From: Opitutaceae bacterium
GTDB taxonomy: Bacteria > Verrucomicrobiota > Verrucomicrobiia > Opitutales > Opitutaceae
Assembly (NCBI GenBank): GCA_003151515.1
Contig: PLXS01000026.1
Coordinates: 1-49,227, forward strand
Length of the DNA: 49,227 nt
Reading direction: 5' to 3'
Made by a program: the position numbers and the translations under genes. Of the stretch, positions 29,244 to 38,195 are shown piece by piece. How positions within the stretch are numbered: position 1 is the first letter of the stretch; the number at the start of each line of letters is the position of its first letter. The notes under the pieces are model-generated. The model saw only the letters and a list, made by a program, of their open reading frames with translations. It was not told the origin of the DNA and did no database searches.

Positions 29244-31049
29244 CTTGCGCTCGAGCTTGCGCCGCTCCGTCGCTCTCAGAACGCGCTTGCGCAGCCTCAG
29301 GTTCTTCGGCGTAACCTCGACGAACTCGTCGGCCGCGATGTACTCGATCGCGCGCTCGAGCGAGAGCTTCGTCGACGGCGTCAGCTGGATCCCCTTGCCC
29401 TCGCCCTGAGAGCGGAAGTTCGTGAGCTGCTTCGCCCTGACGGCGTTCACGGATATGTCCTCGTTTCGGGGGTTCTCCCCGACGATCATCCCCTCGTAGA
29501 CCTCCTCGCCGGGGCCGACGAAGAGCTTGCCGCGCTCCTGCACGCCCTCGAGCGCATAGGCCGTGGTCATCCCGGCCTCGGTGGCCAGGATGGTGCCCGT
29601 CAGGCGCGTCAGCACCTCGCCCGCGTACGGGCCGTACTCCTTGAAGAGGTGGCTCATGACGCCGCGCCCGCTCGTCGCGTTGACGACGTCGATCTCGAAC
29701 CCGATCAAGCCGCGCGTGGTGATGGTGGCCTCGATCATCGTCGAGTGCGACAGCTTCTCCATGTTGGTCATGATGCCCTTGCGGTTGGCGAGGTTCTGCA
29801 CGATCGCCCCGACGCACTCGTCGGGGACCTCGATCCACACGGTCTCGAAGGGCTCTAGGCGCTGGCCGTTCTCGTTTCTCTCGATCACGGTCGGCCGCGA
29901 CACGAGCAGCTCGAACCCCTCGCGGCGCATCGTCTCGACCAGGACCGCGATCTGCATGGCCCCGCGGGCCTTCACCGTGTACACGCCGGCGGTGTCCGTG
30001 TCCTCGACATTGATCGAGACGTTGGTCTTCAGCTCCCGGTACAGCCGGTCCTTGAGCTGGCGCGACGTGACGAGCTTTCCCTCTCGCCCGACGAGCGGGC
30101 CGTCGTTGACGCAGAACTGCATCTCGAGGGTGGGGGGGTCGATCTGCGTGAAGGGCAGGGCGTGCTGCTCCTCGCTCGCGGCGATCGTGTCGCCGATGTC
30201 GATGTCCTCGAAGCCCGAGAGCCCGACGATGTTGCCCGCGGTCCCTGCCTCGGTCTCCACCGTGCCCAGGCCCGTGAACTCGCTCACCTTCGTGATTTTC
30301 GCACGGGTCTTTTCGCCGCTCGCGTGGCGGATGACGAAGACCGGGTCGCCAAGCCGCGCGGTGCCGCCCAGGATCTTGCCGACCGCGATCCGCCCCACGT
30401 AGTCGCTCCAGTCGATGTTGGAGACAAGCATGTGGAAGGGCTCGTTCGGCTTCGCGAACGGCGGCGGGATGTGGTCGAGGATGGTCTCGAAGAGCGGGGC
30501 CATGTCCTTCGGCTCGTCGCCGAGGCGGTACATCATGTAGCCGTCGCGGGCCGACCCGAAGACGACGGGGGCGTCAAACTGCTCCTCAGTTGCATTAAGC
30601 TCGAGCAGGAGCTCCTGCACCTTGTCGTACATCTTCTTCGGCTCGGAGTGCTCGCGGTCGATCTTGTTGATCACGATCACGACCTTGAGGCCATGGGCGA
30701 GCGCCTTTCTCAGGACGAAGCGCGTCTGGGCCTGCGGCCCGTCGTAGGCGTCAACGAGGAGGAGGACGCCGTCCACCATCCTGAGCGCCCGCTCGACCTC
30801 CCCCCCGAAGTCGGCGTGGCCGGGCGTGTCCACGATATTGATGGTCTTGTCCTTCCAGTGGACGGAGGTGTTCTTCGCCTTGATCGTGATGCCCTTCTCC
30901 CGTTCCAGGTCCATCGAGTCCATGGCGCGCTCCTCGATCAGCTGGTTGGCGCGGTAGACGCCGCCCTCCTTGAGGAGCTTGTCGACGAGGGTCGTCTTCC
31001 CGTGGTCGACGTGGGCTATGATGGCGATGTTGCGGATGTTCTGGTTCAT
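29235..31049 (-). CDS. typA: Ribosome-associated GTPase TypA/BipA
   Basis: A 604-residue translational GTPase. The G domain starts [14 protein letters not shown] (G1), with REKGITI (G2), [11 protein letters not shown] (G3) and VINKIDR (G4). The elongation-factor-like domains II, III and V follow, and the C-terminal BipA-specific domain contains [16 protein letters not shown]. It binds 70S ribosomes under stress and helps 50S assembly. The frame extends 17 codons upstream, but ATG 31049 ([10 protein letters not shown]) gives the family's usual N-terminus. Confidence 0.97.
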   Translation of the reverse strand: MNQNIRNIAIIAHVDHGKTTLVDKLLKEGGVYRANQLIEERAMDSMDLEREKGITIKAKNTSVHWKDKTINIVDTPGHADFGGEVERALRMVDGVLLLVDAYDGPQAQTRFVLRKALAHGLKVVIVINKIDREHSEPKKMYDKVQELLLELNATEEQFDAPVVFGSARDGYMMYRLGDEPKDMAPLFETILDHIPPPFAKPNEPFHMLVSNIDWSDYVGRIAVGKILGGTARLGDPVFVIRHASGEKTRAKITKVSEFTGLGTVETEAGTAGNIVGLSGFEDIDIGDTIAASEEQHALPFTQIDPPTLEMQFCVNDGPLVGREGKLVTSRQLKDRLYRELKTNVSINVEDTDTAGVYTVKARGAMQIAVLVETMRREGFELLVSRPTVIERNENGQRLEPFETVWIEVPDECVGAIVQNLANRKGIMTNMEKLSHSTMIEATITTRGLIGFEIDVVNATSGRGVMSHLFKEYGPYAGEVLTRLTGTILATEAGMTTAYALEGVQERGKLFVGPGEEVYEGMIVGENPRNEDISVNAVRAKQLTNFRSQGEGKGIQLTPSTKLSLERAIEYIAADEFVEVTPKNLRLRKRVLRATERRKLERKGA

Positions 31050-31098
31050 TTCTTGGCGGGTCTCGAAACGTGAAAAAGGGCGCAAACCTGCCATCCGC

Positions 31099-31127
31099 AT
31101 ACTACGAACGCAAGGGCTATCAGGAAA
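31099..31127 (-). promoter_or_regulatory. Possible typA promoter
   Basis: On the minus strand TTTCCT (31122-31127), a 17-base spacer and TAGTAT (31099-31104) form a weak sigma-70-like promoter 50 bases upstream of typA. The rest of the 338-base gap 31050-31387 shows no gene. Confidence 0.25.
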
Positions 31128-31348
31128 GACCGTAATGAAGATCGATAAACGCCGAGCGCGGACCGCGAAAAATAGGGATTTCGATTCAAAAGGTTGATGC
31201 TGTGCTTTTCGGGCAGCTTCCCGAGTTAGGCCGCCAAGGTTGATCGATCGACGCCAAGGCGGCGCAGCGGGGCTCGTCCGGGGCTATGACGGATGTCGCC
31301 ATCCGCTCCACGGGAAGCCCCGCACAACGGCACATATCCGGAATCCCA

Positions 31349-31388
31349 TTGACTAATCTGATTCTCTGATTTTCAGTATTCGCTGAAA
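31349..31388 (+). promoter_or_regulatory. Promoter element and operator-like palindrome of the second toxin-antitoxin pair
   Basis: TTGACT (31349-31354) is a good -35 box. TTTCAG (31371-31376) and CTGAAA (31383-31388) form an inverted repeat with a six-base spacer that lies where the -10 should be and touches the ATG at 31388. Antitoxins of this type usually repress their own promoter through such palindromes, so this is the probable operator. The -10 itself is poor. Confidence 0.45.
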
Positions 31389-31660
31389 TGGCTCCCAAAC
31401 AAATCACCGTCACCGAAGCCGCCCGGAATTTCTCCGAGTTGGTCAGTCGAGTCCACTACCAAGGAGGGACAACGATCCTCGTCAAGGGAGGCAAGCCGAT
31501 GGTCAAACTCAGCCCTGCCTGTCGCCCCAAGACCGGACGGGAATTGGCCGCGCTCTGGCCGAAGCGCCCGATACTGAGCCCAGATGAGGCTGCGAGCTTC
31601 GAGCGCGACATGGCCGATTCCCGCAGCCGCCTTGGACCCTTGCTTTCAAAATGGGAGTGA
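31388..31660 (+). CDS. Phd/YefM-type antitoxin
   Basis: A 90-residue protein whose N-terminus ITVTEAARNFSELVSRVHYQG is the Phd/YefM DNA-binding fold, followed by TTILVKGGKPMVKLSP, the family's second strand pair. The C-terminal half is a flexible, charged toxin-binding tail. It overlaps the downstream PIN toxin by ten bases. Phd-type antitoxins paired with PIN toxins are common (VapB-like by partner). Lower GC than the neighbouring typA and hrpB suggests transfer. Confidence 0.88.
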   Translation: MAPKQITVTEAARNFSELVSRVHYQGGTTILVKGGKPMVKLSPACRPKTGRELAALWPKRPILSPDEAASFERDMADSRSRLGPLLSKWE

Positions 31661-32091
31661 TTTTCGATACATCCATTCTGATTGCCGCAGAGAAACAGCG
31701 ATTGGACCTCCACGCTTTGTTCGCTGCGCACGAACAGGAAACTTTTTGCATCGCCGCCATCACCGCTGCTGAACTCCTAGCCGGCGTTGAACGCGCTAAA
31801 CCGGCGGCACGGAAGCAAGCCCGTGCTCGGTTCGTCGAATGGATCTTGGCCCAGGTCGAGACCATCGACTTCGATCTCGCCCTGGCCCGCCAGCACGCGG
31901 GCATCTGGGCAACACTGGAAGCAGCAGGGAAGATGATTGGCCCCTACGACCTTCTGATCGCGGCCACCGCGCTCCATTACGATCATCCAGTCGCTACGCT
32001 AAACGTGGCTGAATTCCGGCAGGTTCGAGGTCTGCGCCTAATCGACGTGGCCCGGTATCTTCGCTCCGAGGCGACTCCCGGCATTTCGTAA
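31651..32091 (+). CDS. vapC: PIN-domain ribonuclease toxin (VapC)
   Basis: A 146-residue PIN domain with Asp6 (VIFDTSIL), Glu41 (AAELLAGVE), Asp100 (GPYDLLIAATA) and Asn118 (TLNVAEF) in the metal-site positions; Asn for the fourth acidic residue is common in VapC. It is distinct from the VapC at 7035-7418 in sequence, length and antitoxin class, so the two modules are independent acquisitions. It is followed by about 80 bases and then the terminator of the minus-strand RNA gene. Confidence 0.9.
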   Translation: MGVIFDTSILIAAEKQRLDLHALFAAHEQETFCIAAITAAELLAGVERAKPAARKQARARFVEWILAQVETIDFDLALARQHAGIWATLEAAGKMIGPYDLLIAATALHYDHPVATLNVAEFRQVRGLRLIDVARYLRSEATPGIS

Positions 32092-32170
32092 ACCCCGAAA
32101 GCAACCCCATAAAACGGGTTGACCGCCTCACTGACAAATCCGGCATCAACCCGTTAAATCGAAGACCCGA

Positions 32171-32207
32171 AAAATATAAGGCCCCGGAACCTTTCGGTTC
32201 CGGGGCC
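32171..32207 (-). terminator. Intrinsic terminator of the minus-strand RNA gene
   Basis: Read on the minus strand, GGCCCCGGAACC (32207 down to 32196) is followed by a GAAA tetraloop, the perfect 12-base complement (32191 to 32180), and TTATATTTTT. On the plus strand the hairpin is followed by AAATATGGG, so the terminator acts on the minus strand. This orients the gene-free region 32.2-33.1 kb. Confidence 0.85.
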
Positions 32208-33060
32208 AAATATGGGGGTGGGCGCTCGCCACGCGCTCTTTCCCGTCACATACGTTGGGCGCACTCGCTTTCGCGGGCCGTATGCTCCCCGACGCCACTC
32301 TTCGCGGCATGCGAAGTTCTCGATCTCATGGCGGGATCGCTCCTACCGTTTCCGGTTGGAGTCTGTCGAGTGAGGCCTCTTCGCCCAGTTCGGACGCCCC
32401 CTGCCAGGGGCGGCACGCCGGACGTGGTGCAGACACGCCTACAAGTAGCGGATCTTTCGCGTCGGCACCGTTACCACGGGGACGGCACCGGCTTTTGGCC
32501 GATCGTTTGCCCCGCGTTACGGGTCTGACCTCTTAACTCTCAGGCTGCGTTCGCTTTGCAGTTGGGTGACATGGATTTACATACCGCCCAATAGAGGAGG
32601 TTTCACGGGCTTTGCCTGGCCCGCTCGCTCCCCGCCGTCACGTCTCCCTTACGCGCCCCGATCTTTTCACGGATCCGGGCCTTCTGGCGGGGTCGTCCCG
32701 CCGGGAAACGCAACTGCGTTCTGGTCTGCGCAGTAGCAGCCGTACCCTCTGGGTAACTGCGTCGGCGCACGGTTCGAAACCTCCCGTGCACCTGACTCGG
32801 CTCGGACGCGGTTTCTAATCGCGCCTCGCCGCTCAGCTCCTGAGTTCATGTTGCTGACCGGTCATGACACCGGCCAGAGGAGCTGGTGATGGTGCCTGCG
32901 AGCGTATCGCTACGCTGAGGGGATAGCGGCACCAGCTGCCGCCGTCCTTTCCCCGGTCGCCCGGGATTATCCCAGCCGTGCTTTCGAAGGGGTTTTCAGA
33001 CCTTCGCGCTGCGGCTGTTCTATCAAGGAACAACGTGACCTTGTGGCGCCGTTACGAATG
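32171..33060 (-). ncRNA. Candidate large structured RNA (about 0.9 kb), class unknown
   Basis: There is no credible protein on either strand. Perfect stems occur along the whole region: 32300-32305/32311-32316, 32395-32400/32407-32412, 32606-32610/32619-32623, 32686-32691/32697-32702, 32729-32734/32756-32761 enclosing 32743-32747/32751-32755, 32767-32772/32784-32789, 32832-32836/32840-32844, 32881-32888/32930-32937 enclosing 32901-32906/32911-32916, 32952-32956/32961-32965, and 32985-32990/33001-33006. Minus-strand loops are GNRA: GAAA at 32192-32195 and 32349-32352, GCGA at 32907-32910 and 32957-32960. In the stem 32855-32862/32869-32876 one pair is G-U on the minus strand but A-C on the plus. 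I could not match RNase P RNA, tmRNA, SRP RNA, rRNA or a group II intron domain V. The 5' end is approximate. Confidence 0.6.
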
Positions 33061-33073
33061 GGTGAAGCTTTTC

Positions 33074-33144
33074 TTATCCACAATCCCCTCACATTGCGGT
33101 CCTGTTAATAACCTGAGAGCAATCTAATTCACCGGTTATTCACA
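33074..33144. promoter_or_regulatory. Cluster of DnaA boxes in an AT-rich intergenic stretch
   Basis: TTATCCACA (33074-33082) and TTATTCACA (33136-33144) on the plus strand both match the TTATNCACA DnaA box exactly. TTATTAACA on the minus strand (33103-33111) matches eight of nine. They lie within 71 bases, in sequence much richer in AT than the surroundings, between the 5' side of the structured RNA and the hrpB start at 33156. Possible roles are DnaA-controlled transcription of either flank, a DnaA titration site, or part of an origin; the sequence alone cannot choose. Confidence 0.5.
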
Positions 33145-33155
33145 ATGCGCTAAAG

Positions 33156-35699
33156 ATGCAGCCCAGGGACCTTCCCATCTACGAGCTTGAGCAGGCCATC
33201 GCCGCGTCGCTGCGCGGCGCCGGCAGGCTGATCATCCAGGCGCCGACCGGCTCGGGAAAGTCGACGCAGGTGCCGCAGATGCTGCTGCGCCACGGGCTGC
33301 TCGGCGCCGGCCAGGCGGTCGTGCTGCAGCCGCGCCGCCTCGCGGCGCGCATGCTCGCGCGCCGGGTCGCGCACGAGGTGGGCTGCGAGCTCGGCGAGGA
33401 GGTGGGCTACCAGATCCGGCTTGAGTCGCGCGTGAGCGAGCGCACGCGCATCCGCTTCGTGACCGAGGGGATCCTCCTTCGCCAGATGACGTTCGAGCCG
33501 CAGCTTCGCGGGGTGAGCGCCGTGATATTCGACGAGTTCCACGAGCGCCACCTCTATGGGGACATCACGCTCGCGGGGGCGCTCAGGCTGCAGCGCGCGG
33601 CCCGGCCCGACCTCAAGATCATCGTCATGTCGGCGACCCTGGACGCCGGGGCCCTGCGCGCGTACCTCGAGCCCTGCGACGTCCTGGCCTCCGAGGGGCG
33701 AACATTCCCGGTCACGGTCGAGTACCTCGCGAAGACCCCCGACTTCGAGGCGGAGCCCGTCTGGGACGTCGCCGCCCGCGAATGCGCGCGCCTGGCCGCC
33801 TCCACGGGCGGCGACATCCTCGTGTTCATGCCCGGCGCCTACGAGATATCCCGCACGATCCAGGCGATCCAGGGCAGGCGCGAACTCAGGGGCTTCGCGG
33901 CGCTGCCCCTGCACGGCGAGCTGCCGGCCGAGGCCCAGGACCGGGCCGTCGAGCCCTCCCAGGGGCGCAAGATCATCGTCTCGACCAACGTCGCCGAGAC
34001 GTCGCTGACGATCGACGGGGTGACCGCGGTGGTCGACAGCGGGCTTGCGAGGGCCGCGCGCTTCGACCCGGAGCGCGGGATCAACACGCTCTTGATCGAG
34101 AAGATCGCGGTCGCGAGCGCCGACCAGCGCGCCGGCAGGGCGGGGCGCACGGCACCCGGCGTGTGCGTCAGGCTCTGGACGCAGCGGGAGCACGCCAGGC
34201 GCCCGGCGCACGAGCTGCCGGAGGTGAAGCGCCTCGACCTCTCGGAGGTCGTCCTGACGCTCAAGGCCTCGGGCGTCACCGACACCGGGGCCTTCGAGTG
34301 GTTCGAGCGGCCGGATCCCAGGGGGCTCGAGCGCGCGGAGGCGCTGCTTGCGGACCTTGGGGCGCTCGCGGGGCCCGGGGGCCCGATCACCGAGACGGGC
34401 CGGCGGATGCTGCGCTTCCCGGTCCACCCGCGCTTCGCCAGGATGTTCCTAGAGGCGCAGCAGAGGGGCTGCGTGCGACCGGTGGCGATGATGGCGGCGC
34501 TCACCCAGGGCAGGAACTTCCTGCTCAGGGGCGTGCCCCGCCAGGTCGCCGAGGCGCGCGAGGAGGCGATGGGCGAGGAGAGCGAGAGCGACTTCTTCCT
34601 GCTCATGCGCGCCTGGCGCTTCGCCGACCACAGCGGCTACTCCGCCGATGCGTGCCGCCGGCTGGGGATACACGCCCAGGCGGCGCGGCAGGTGGGGCCC
34701 CTCTTCGAGCAGTTTGTCGGGATCGCCGCCGCCGAGGGGCTGGACGCGTCCGAGCGCAGGGCGGACGGGCAGCAGGTGCGCAAGTGCGTTCTCGCGGGCT
34801 TTCCCGACCACCTCGCCCGCCGGCTGGACAACGCCACCCTGCGCTGCGAGCTCGTGCACGGACGGCGCGGCCTGCTCGCGCGCGAGAGCGCGATCACGGG
34901 AGCCAGGCTGCTGGTCGCGGCGGAGATCACGGAGGTCGGGGGACGGGCGGGGGAGGTGAGCGTGCTCCTCAACGTGGCGACCGCCGTCGAGGAGGCGTGG
35001 CTCGAGGAGCTCTTCCCGGGCGAGCTCAGGGACGAGCGCAGCGTCACGTACGACACGGACTCGAAGCGGGTCGTCGCCAGGCGCGAGCGCCGGTTCCGCG
35101 ACCTCGTGCTCGAGTCGAAGTCGGGCTCCGACGACGTGCCCCCGGACAGGGCCGCCGCCCTCCTGGCCCGGGAGGTCATGGAGGGGCGCGTCAGGATCGA
35201 CGCGTGGGACGAGTCGGCCGAGCAGTGGATCACGCGCGTCAACCGGCTCGCGGAGTGGTTCCCGGAGCTCGAGGTGAACCCGATAGGCGAGTCGGACAGG
35301 ACGACGCTCCTTGAGCAGGTGTGCTACGGGGAGACCTCGGCGCGCGCTCTCAAGGGCAGGGAGGTCATGGCCGTCCTCAGGGACTGGCTGACTGCAGAGC
35401 AGCTGGCGGCGATGGAGGAACTCGTGCCCGAGCGGCTCACCATGGGCAACGGCCGACGCTCGCGCCTCACGTATTCGAAGGACGGGCCGCCGGTCTTGAG
35501 CGCGCGCATCCAGGAGCTCTACGGAATCGAGGGCCGGTTCTCGCTCGGGCGCGGCAGGGTGCCCGTGAAGATCGAGGTCCTGGCGCCGAACCAGAGGCCC
35601 ATCCAGGTGACGGAGGACCTGACGAGCTTCTGGCGCACGATGTACCCCAAGATAAAGGCGGAGCTGTCCAGGCGCTACCCCCGCCACGAGTGGCGCTGA
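33156..35699 (+). CDS. hrpB: ATP-dependent helicase HrpB
   Basis: An 847-residue DEAH-type helicase. Walker A is APTGSGKST (29-37), motif II is DEFH (126-129), motif III is MSATLD, motif V is STNVAETSLTIDG and motif VI is ADQRAGRAGRTAPG. Winged-helix and ratchet regions follow. The C-terminus TSFWRTMYPKIKAELSRRYP is the HrpB-specific tail. The family's cellular role in bacteria is not well defined; relatives act on RNA. It diverges from the large structured RNA across about 95 bases and converges on the GH3 gene with ten bases between the stops. Confidence 0.95.
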   Translation: MQPRDLPIYELEQAIAASLRGAGRLIIQAPTGSGKSTQVPQMLLRHGLLGAGQAVVLQPRRLAARMLARRVAHEVGCELGEEVGYQIRLESRVSERTRIRFVTEGILLRQMTFEPQLRGVSAVIFDEFHERHLYGDITLAGALRLQRAARPDLKIIVMSATLDAGALRAYLEPCDVLASEGRTFPVTVEYLAKTPDFEAEPVWDVAARECARLAASTGGDILVFMPGAYEISRTIQAIQGRRELRGFAALPLHGELPAEAQDRAVEPSQGRKIIVSTNVAETSLTIDGVTAVVDSGLARAARFDPERGINTLLIEKIAVASADQRAGRAGRTAPGVCVRLWTQREHARRPAHELPEVKRLDLSEVVLTLKASGVTDTGAFEWFERPDPRGLERAEALLADLGALAGPGGPITETGRRMLRFPVHPRFARMFLEAQQRGCVRPVAMMAALTQGRNFLLRGVPRQVAEAREEAMGEESESDFFLLMRAWRFADHSGYSADACRRLGIHAQAARQVGPLFEQFVGIAAAEGLDASERRADGQQVRKCVLAGFPDHLARRLDNATLRCELVHGRRGLLARESAITGARLLVAAEITEVGGRAGEVSVLLNVATAVEEAWLEELFPGELRDERSVTYDTDSKRVVARRERRFRDLVLESKSGSDDVPPDRAAALLAREVMEGRVRIDAWDESAEQWITRVNRLAEWFPELEVNPIGESDRTTLLEQVCYGETSARALKGREVMAVLRDWLTAEQLAAMEELVPERLTMGNGRRSRLTYSKDGPPVLSARIQELYGIEGRFSLGRGRVPVKIEVLAPNQRPIQVTEDLTSFWRTMYPKIKAELSRRYPRHEWR

Positions 35700-35709
35700 G
35701 GGCCGCCCC

Positions 35710-38181
35710 CTACTGGACGTCCACGGCCCGGGTGAGGATGAGGTTGCGCGAGGACGAGCCGACGGCGATCGTGTAGGCGCCCGGCTCGACGGCCCAGGCG
35801 CCCTTGGCCTCGTCGAAGTACTCGAAGGTCTTGCGCGCAAGCACGATCGTCACGGTCGTCGTCTGGTCGGTGGCGAGGCTCACCCGGGTGAAGGCCTTGA
35901 GCTCGCGCACCGGCCGGGCGACCTTGGAGCGCACCGGAGGGCTCACGTAGAGCTGGGCGACCTCATCGCCGGCGCGCGACCCGTTGTTTGTCACGTCGAA
36001 CGACACGGCGTAGCGCCCGTCGTCAGAGCCCTCGACGCGCAGGTCCGCGTAGGCAAACGTCGTGTAGCTCAGGCCGAAGCCGAACGGGAAGAGCGGCTGG
36101 ACGCCCTTGCTGTCGAACCAGCGGTAGCCGACCAGTATGCCCTCGGCGTAGTCGACCGCCCCCCGGGAGCCCGGGTAGTGGCCGAACGAGCCCGAATCCT
36201 CCCTGCGCCGCTCAAAGGTGACGGGCAGCTTGCCGCTCGGGTTCACGCTGCCCATGATGACCTCGGCGACGGCGCGGCCGCCCTCCTGGCCCGGGTACCA
36301 CGCCTGGACGAGGGCGGGCACCTTGCCGACCCAGTCGGCGCTCGCCACGGAGGCGCCCGAGTTGAGGACGACGATCGTATGCGGGTTCAGGGACGCGGCC
36401 TTGCGGATCAGCTCGGGCTGGTCGTTCGGAAGCTCGTAGGTCCTGTCGGCCCCCTCGCCCTCGAGCATCAGGTTGAAGCCGGCGCAGACGACGACGGCGT
36501 CGGCGGCCCGGACCCTGGCCTCCTCCTCGTCCGACAGGAGGCGCGGCGCGGCGCCCCATGCGAAATGGACGCCCGCCGGACCCTGGTTGTCGTGGTGGGC
36601 CGTCACCTCGATCTCGTAGGTCTTTCCGGCTTCGAGGGACGCCTCGGCGAAGAGCGTGTCATTAGGGTTCGCCCAGCTCGAGATGATGTCCTTGCCGGCC
36701 AGCTTCACGTTCACGGACCCGTGGTTCTGCACCATGAAGATGAATCTCCCGGTGGCCGGCGCCCTTATCGAGCCGTTCCACTGCGCCGTGTAGTCGGCGG
36801 CGTCGACGCCGGGCGCGGGGGCCTGGCCGCTCCAGTCGTGGTCGATGCGGGTGTCCGTGAGCGTCGCAAAGATCTTCCGGTCGACCCAGTGGGACGTCAT
36901 GAACTTCAGCTTGAGCGGGCCCTCGAAGGCCGTCGTCGCCAGCAGGCGCCTGAGGAGCGCGGGCCCGGGCCCCGGGATCACGTCTATCTTGACCCTGCCG
37001 CCCGCGGCCTTCTGGAGGCCCTCGGCGACGCTCACGGAGTGGAAGGGCTCGACATGGGCGCTGCCGCCCCCGCTCGGGTAGGTCGACCCGTTGGGGCCCA
37101 GCACGACGATCGTCTTCAGCTGCTTGGCGTGCAGGGGCAGGGTGCCCCGCTCGTTCTTGAGCAGCACGATGGACTCGCGGGCGATCCGCAGGGCGACGGC
37201 GTCGCTCCTCGGGTCGTCCTTGGGCGCGGAAACGGCCTGGTCGCGGTCGAGGAACCCGTTGGCGATCTCCAGGCGAAGGATCCTGCGCACCTTGTCGTCC
37301 ACGGTCGCCAGGGTGACCTTGCCCGAGTCGATGAGCGGCTTGAGCGACTCGGGGTTCATGTACTTGCCGGAGGGCATCTCCAGGTCGAGCCCCCCGTTGG
37401 CGACCCCGAGGGTGTCGTGGGCCGCGCCCCAGTCCGACATGAGGACCCCCTTGAAGCCCCAGTCGCCCTTGAGCACCCTGTTGTTGAGCCAGTCGTCGGC
37501 GCTGCAGTAGGTCCCGTTTAGCCGGTTGTAGGCGGACATGGCGGCCCAGGCGCCGCCCTGCTCGACGGCGGCCCGGAAGGCCGGCAGGTAGATCTCACGA
37601 AGGGCCCTCTCGCTTACGCGCGCGTCAATCGTGCCGCGCTCCGTCTCCTGGTTGTTGGCCGCGTAGTGCTTGACGGTCGCCGCGACGCCCTGGCTCTGGA
37701 TGCCGGCCACGATCTGCGTCGCCATGGCGCCCGCCAGCAGCGGGTCCTCGGACAGGTACTCGAAGTTGCGCCCGTTCTCGGGCACCCGGATGATGTTCAC
37801 GGCCGGCCCGAGCATGATGCCGACCCCGCGGGCGCGGGCGTCCCTGCCCACCGACTCCCCGAATTCCCGGGCGAGCGCCGTGTCCCAGCTCGCCGCCAGC
37901 CCCACGGTCGCGGGGTAGGCGGTCGAGGGCCCCCAGTTGCGAACGCCCAGCGGGCCGTCCGCCATGCGCACCGCCGCCAGCCCGAGCCTCGGCACCGCCC
38001 TGATGTAGAACTCCTGGTCGCCCCCGAGAAGCGAGAGCTTCTCGTCAAGGGTGAGCCTGGCGAGCAGGTCGTCGACGCGCGCCTCGACGGCGGCCCCGCG
38101 GTCCTTGTATGCGGCGGTGTCGGCCGGGGAGGCGAGCGGCGCCGCCAGCAGGGCCAATACGGCCAGCTTATTGATTCGCAT
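35710..38181 (-). CDS. Secreted GH3 beta-glycosidase with PA14 insert
   Basis: An 823-residue enzyme with a Sec signal peptide (MRINKLAVLALLAAPLASPA). The GH3 N-terminal barrel shows MADGPLGVRN, KHYAANNQET and the nucleophile Asp250 in GVLMSDWGA. A PA14-like beta domain (DYTAQWNGSIRAPATGRFIF onward, residues about 435-555) is inserted in the second domain. A fibronectin-III-like domain (FDVTNNGSRAGDEVAQLYV) closes the chain. Such enzymes hydrolyse beta-glucosides or beta-xylosides from plant or algal polysaccharides in the periplasm or outside. It lies 14 bases after speA on the same strand, an unexpected pairing that may only be read-through. Confidence 0.93.
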   Translation of the reverse strand: MRINKLAVLALLAAPLASPADTAAYKDRGAAVEARVDDLLARLTLDEKLSLLGGDQEFYIRAVPRLGLAAVRMADGPLGVRNWGPSTAYPATVGLAASWDTALAREFGESVGRDARARGVGIMLGPAVNIIRVPENGRNFEYLSEDPLLAGAMATQIVAGIQSQGVAATVKHYAANNQETERGTIDARVSERALREIYLPAFRAAVEQGGAWAAMSAYNRLNGTYCSADDWLNNRVLKGDWGFKGVLMSDWGAAHDTLGVANGGLDLEMPSGKYMNPESLKPLIDSGKVTLATVDDKVRRILRLEIANGFLDRDQAVSAPKDDPRSDAVALRIARESIVLLKNERGTLPLHAKQLKTIVVLGPNGSTYPSGGGSAHVEPFHSVSVAEGLQKAAGGRVKIDVIPGPGPALLRRLLATTAFEGPLKLKFMTSHWVDRKIFATLTDTRIDHDWSGQAPAPGVDAADYTAQWNGSIRAPATGRFIFMVQNHGSVNVKLAGKDIISSWANPNDTLFAEASLEAGKTYEIEVTAHHDNQGPAGVHFAWGAAPRLLSDEEEARVRAADAVVVCAGFNLMLEGEGADRTYELPNDQPELIRKAASLNPHTIVVLNSGASVASADWVGKVPALVQAWYPGQEGGRAVAEVIMGSVNPSGKLPVTFERRREDSGSFGHYPGSRGAVDYAEGILVGYRWFDSKGVQPLFPFGFGLSYTTFAYADLRVEGSDDGRYAVSFDVTNNGSRAGDEVAQLYVSPPVRSKVARPVRELKAFTRVSLATDQTTTVTIVLARKTFEYFDEAKGAWAVEPGAYTIAVGSSSRNLILTRAVDVQ

Positions 38182-38195
38182 AGTCTTGCGCCGCC

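Noticed and set aside
32255..32849. Several 60-93 codon frames on both strands in the gene-free region
   Set aside because: They overlap one another, lack ribosome-binding sites and coincide with strong RNA hairpins; the structured-RNA reading explains the sequence better.
32171..33060. RNase P RNA, tmRNA or group II intron as the identity of the structured RNA
   Set aside because: I did not find the RNase P core (GAGGAAAGUCC and the matching 3' core), a tRNA-like CCA end with a tag frame for tmRNA, or a group II domain V. A stretch near 32705-32750 faintly recalls a group II domain I segment, but not enough to claim. A covariance search is needed to exclude these firmly.
33050..33150. Chromosomal oriC
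   Set aside because: There are only two or three DnaA boxes, no dnaA, dnaN, gidA or parAB nearby, and no skew information in this window. Recorded as a DnaA-box cluster only.
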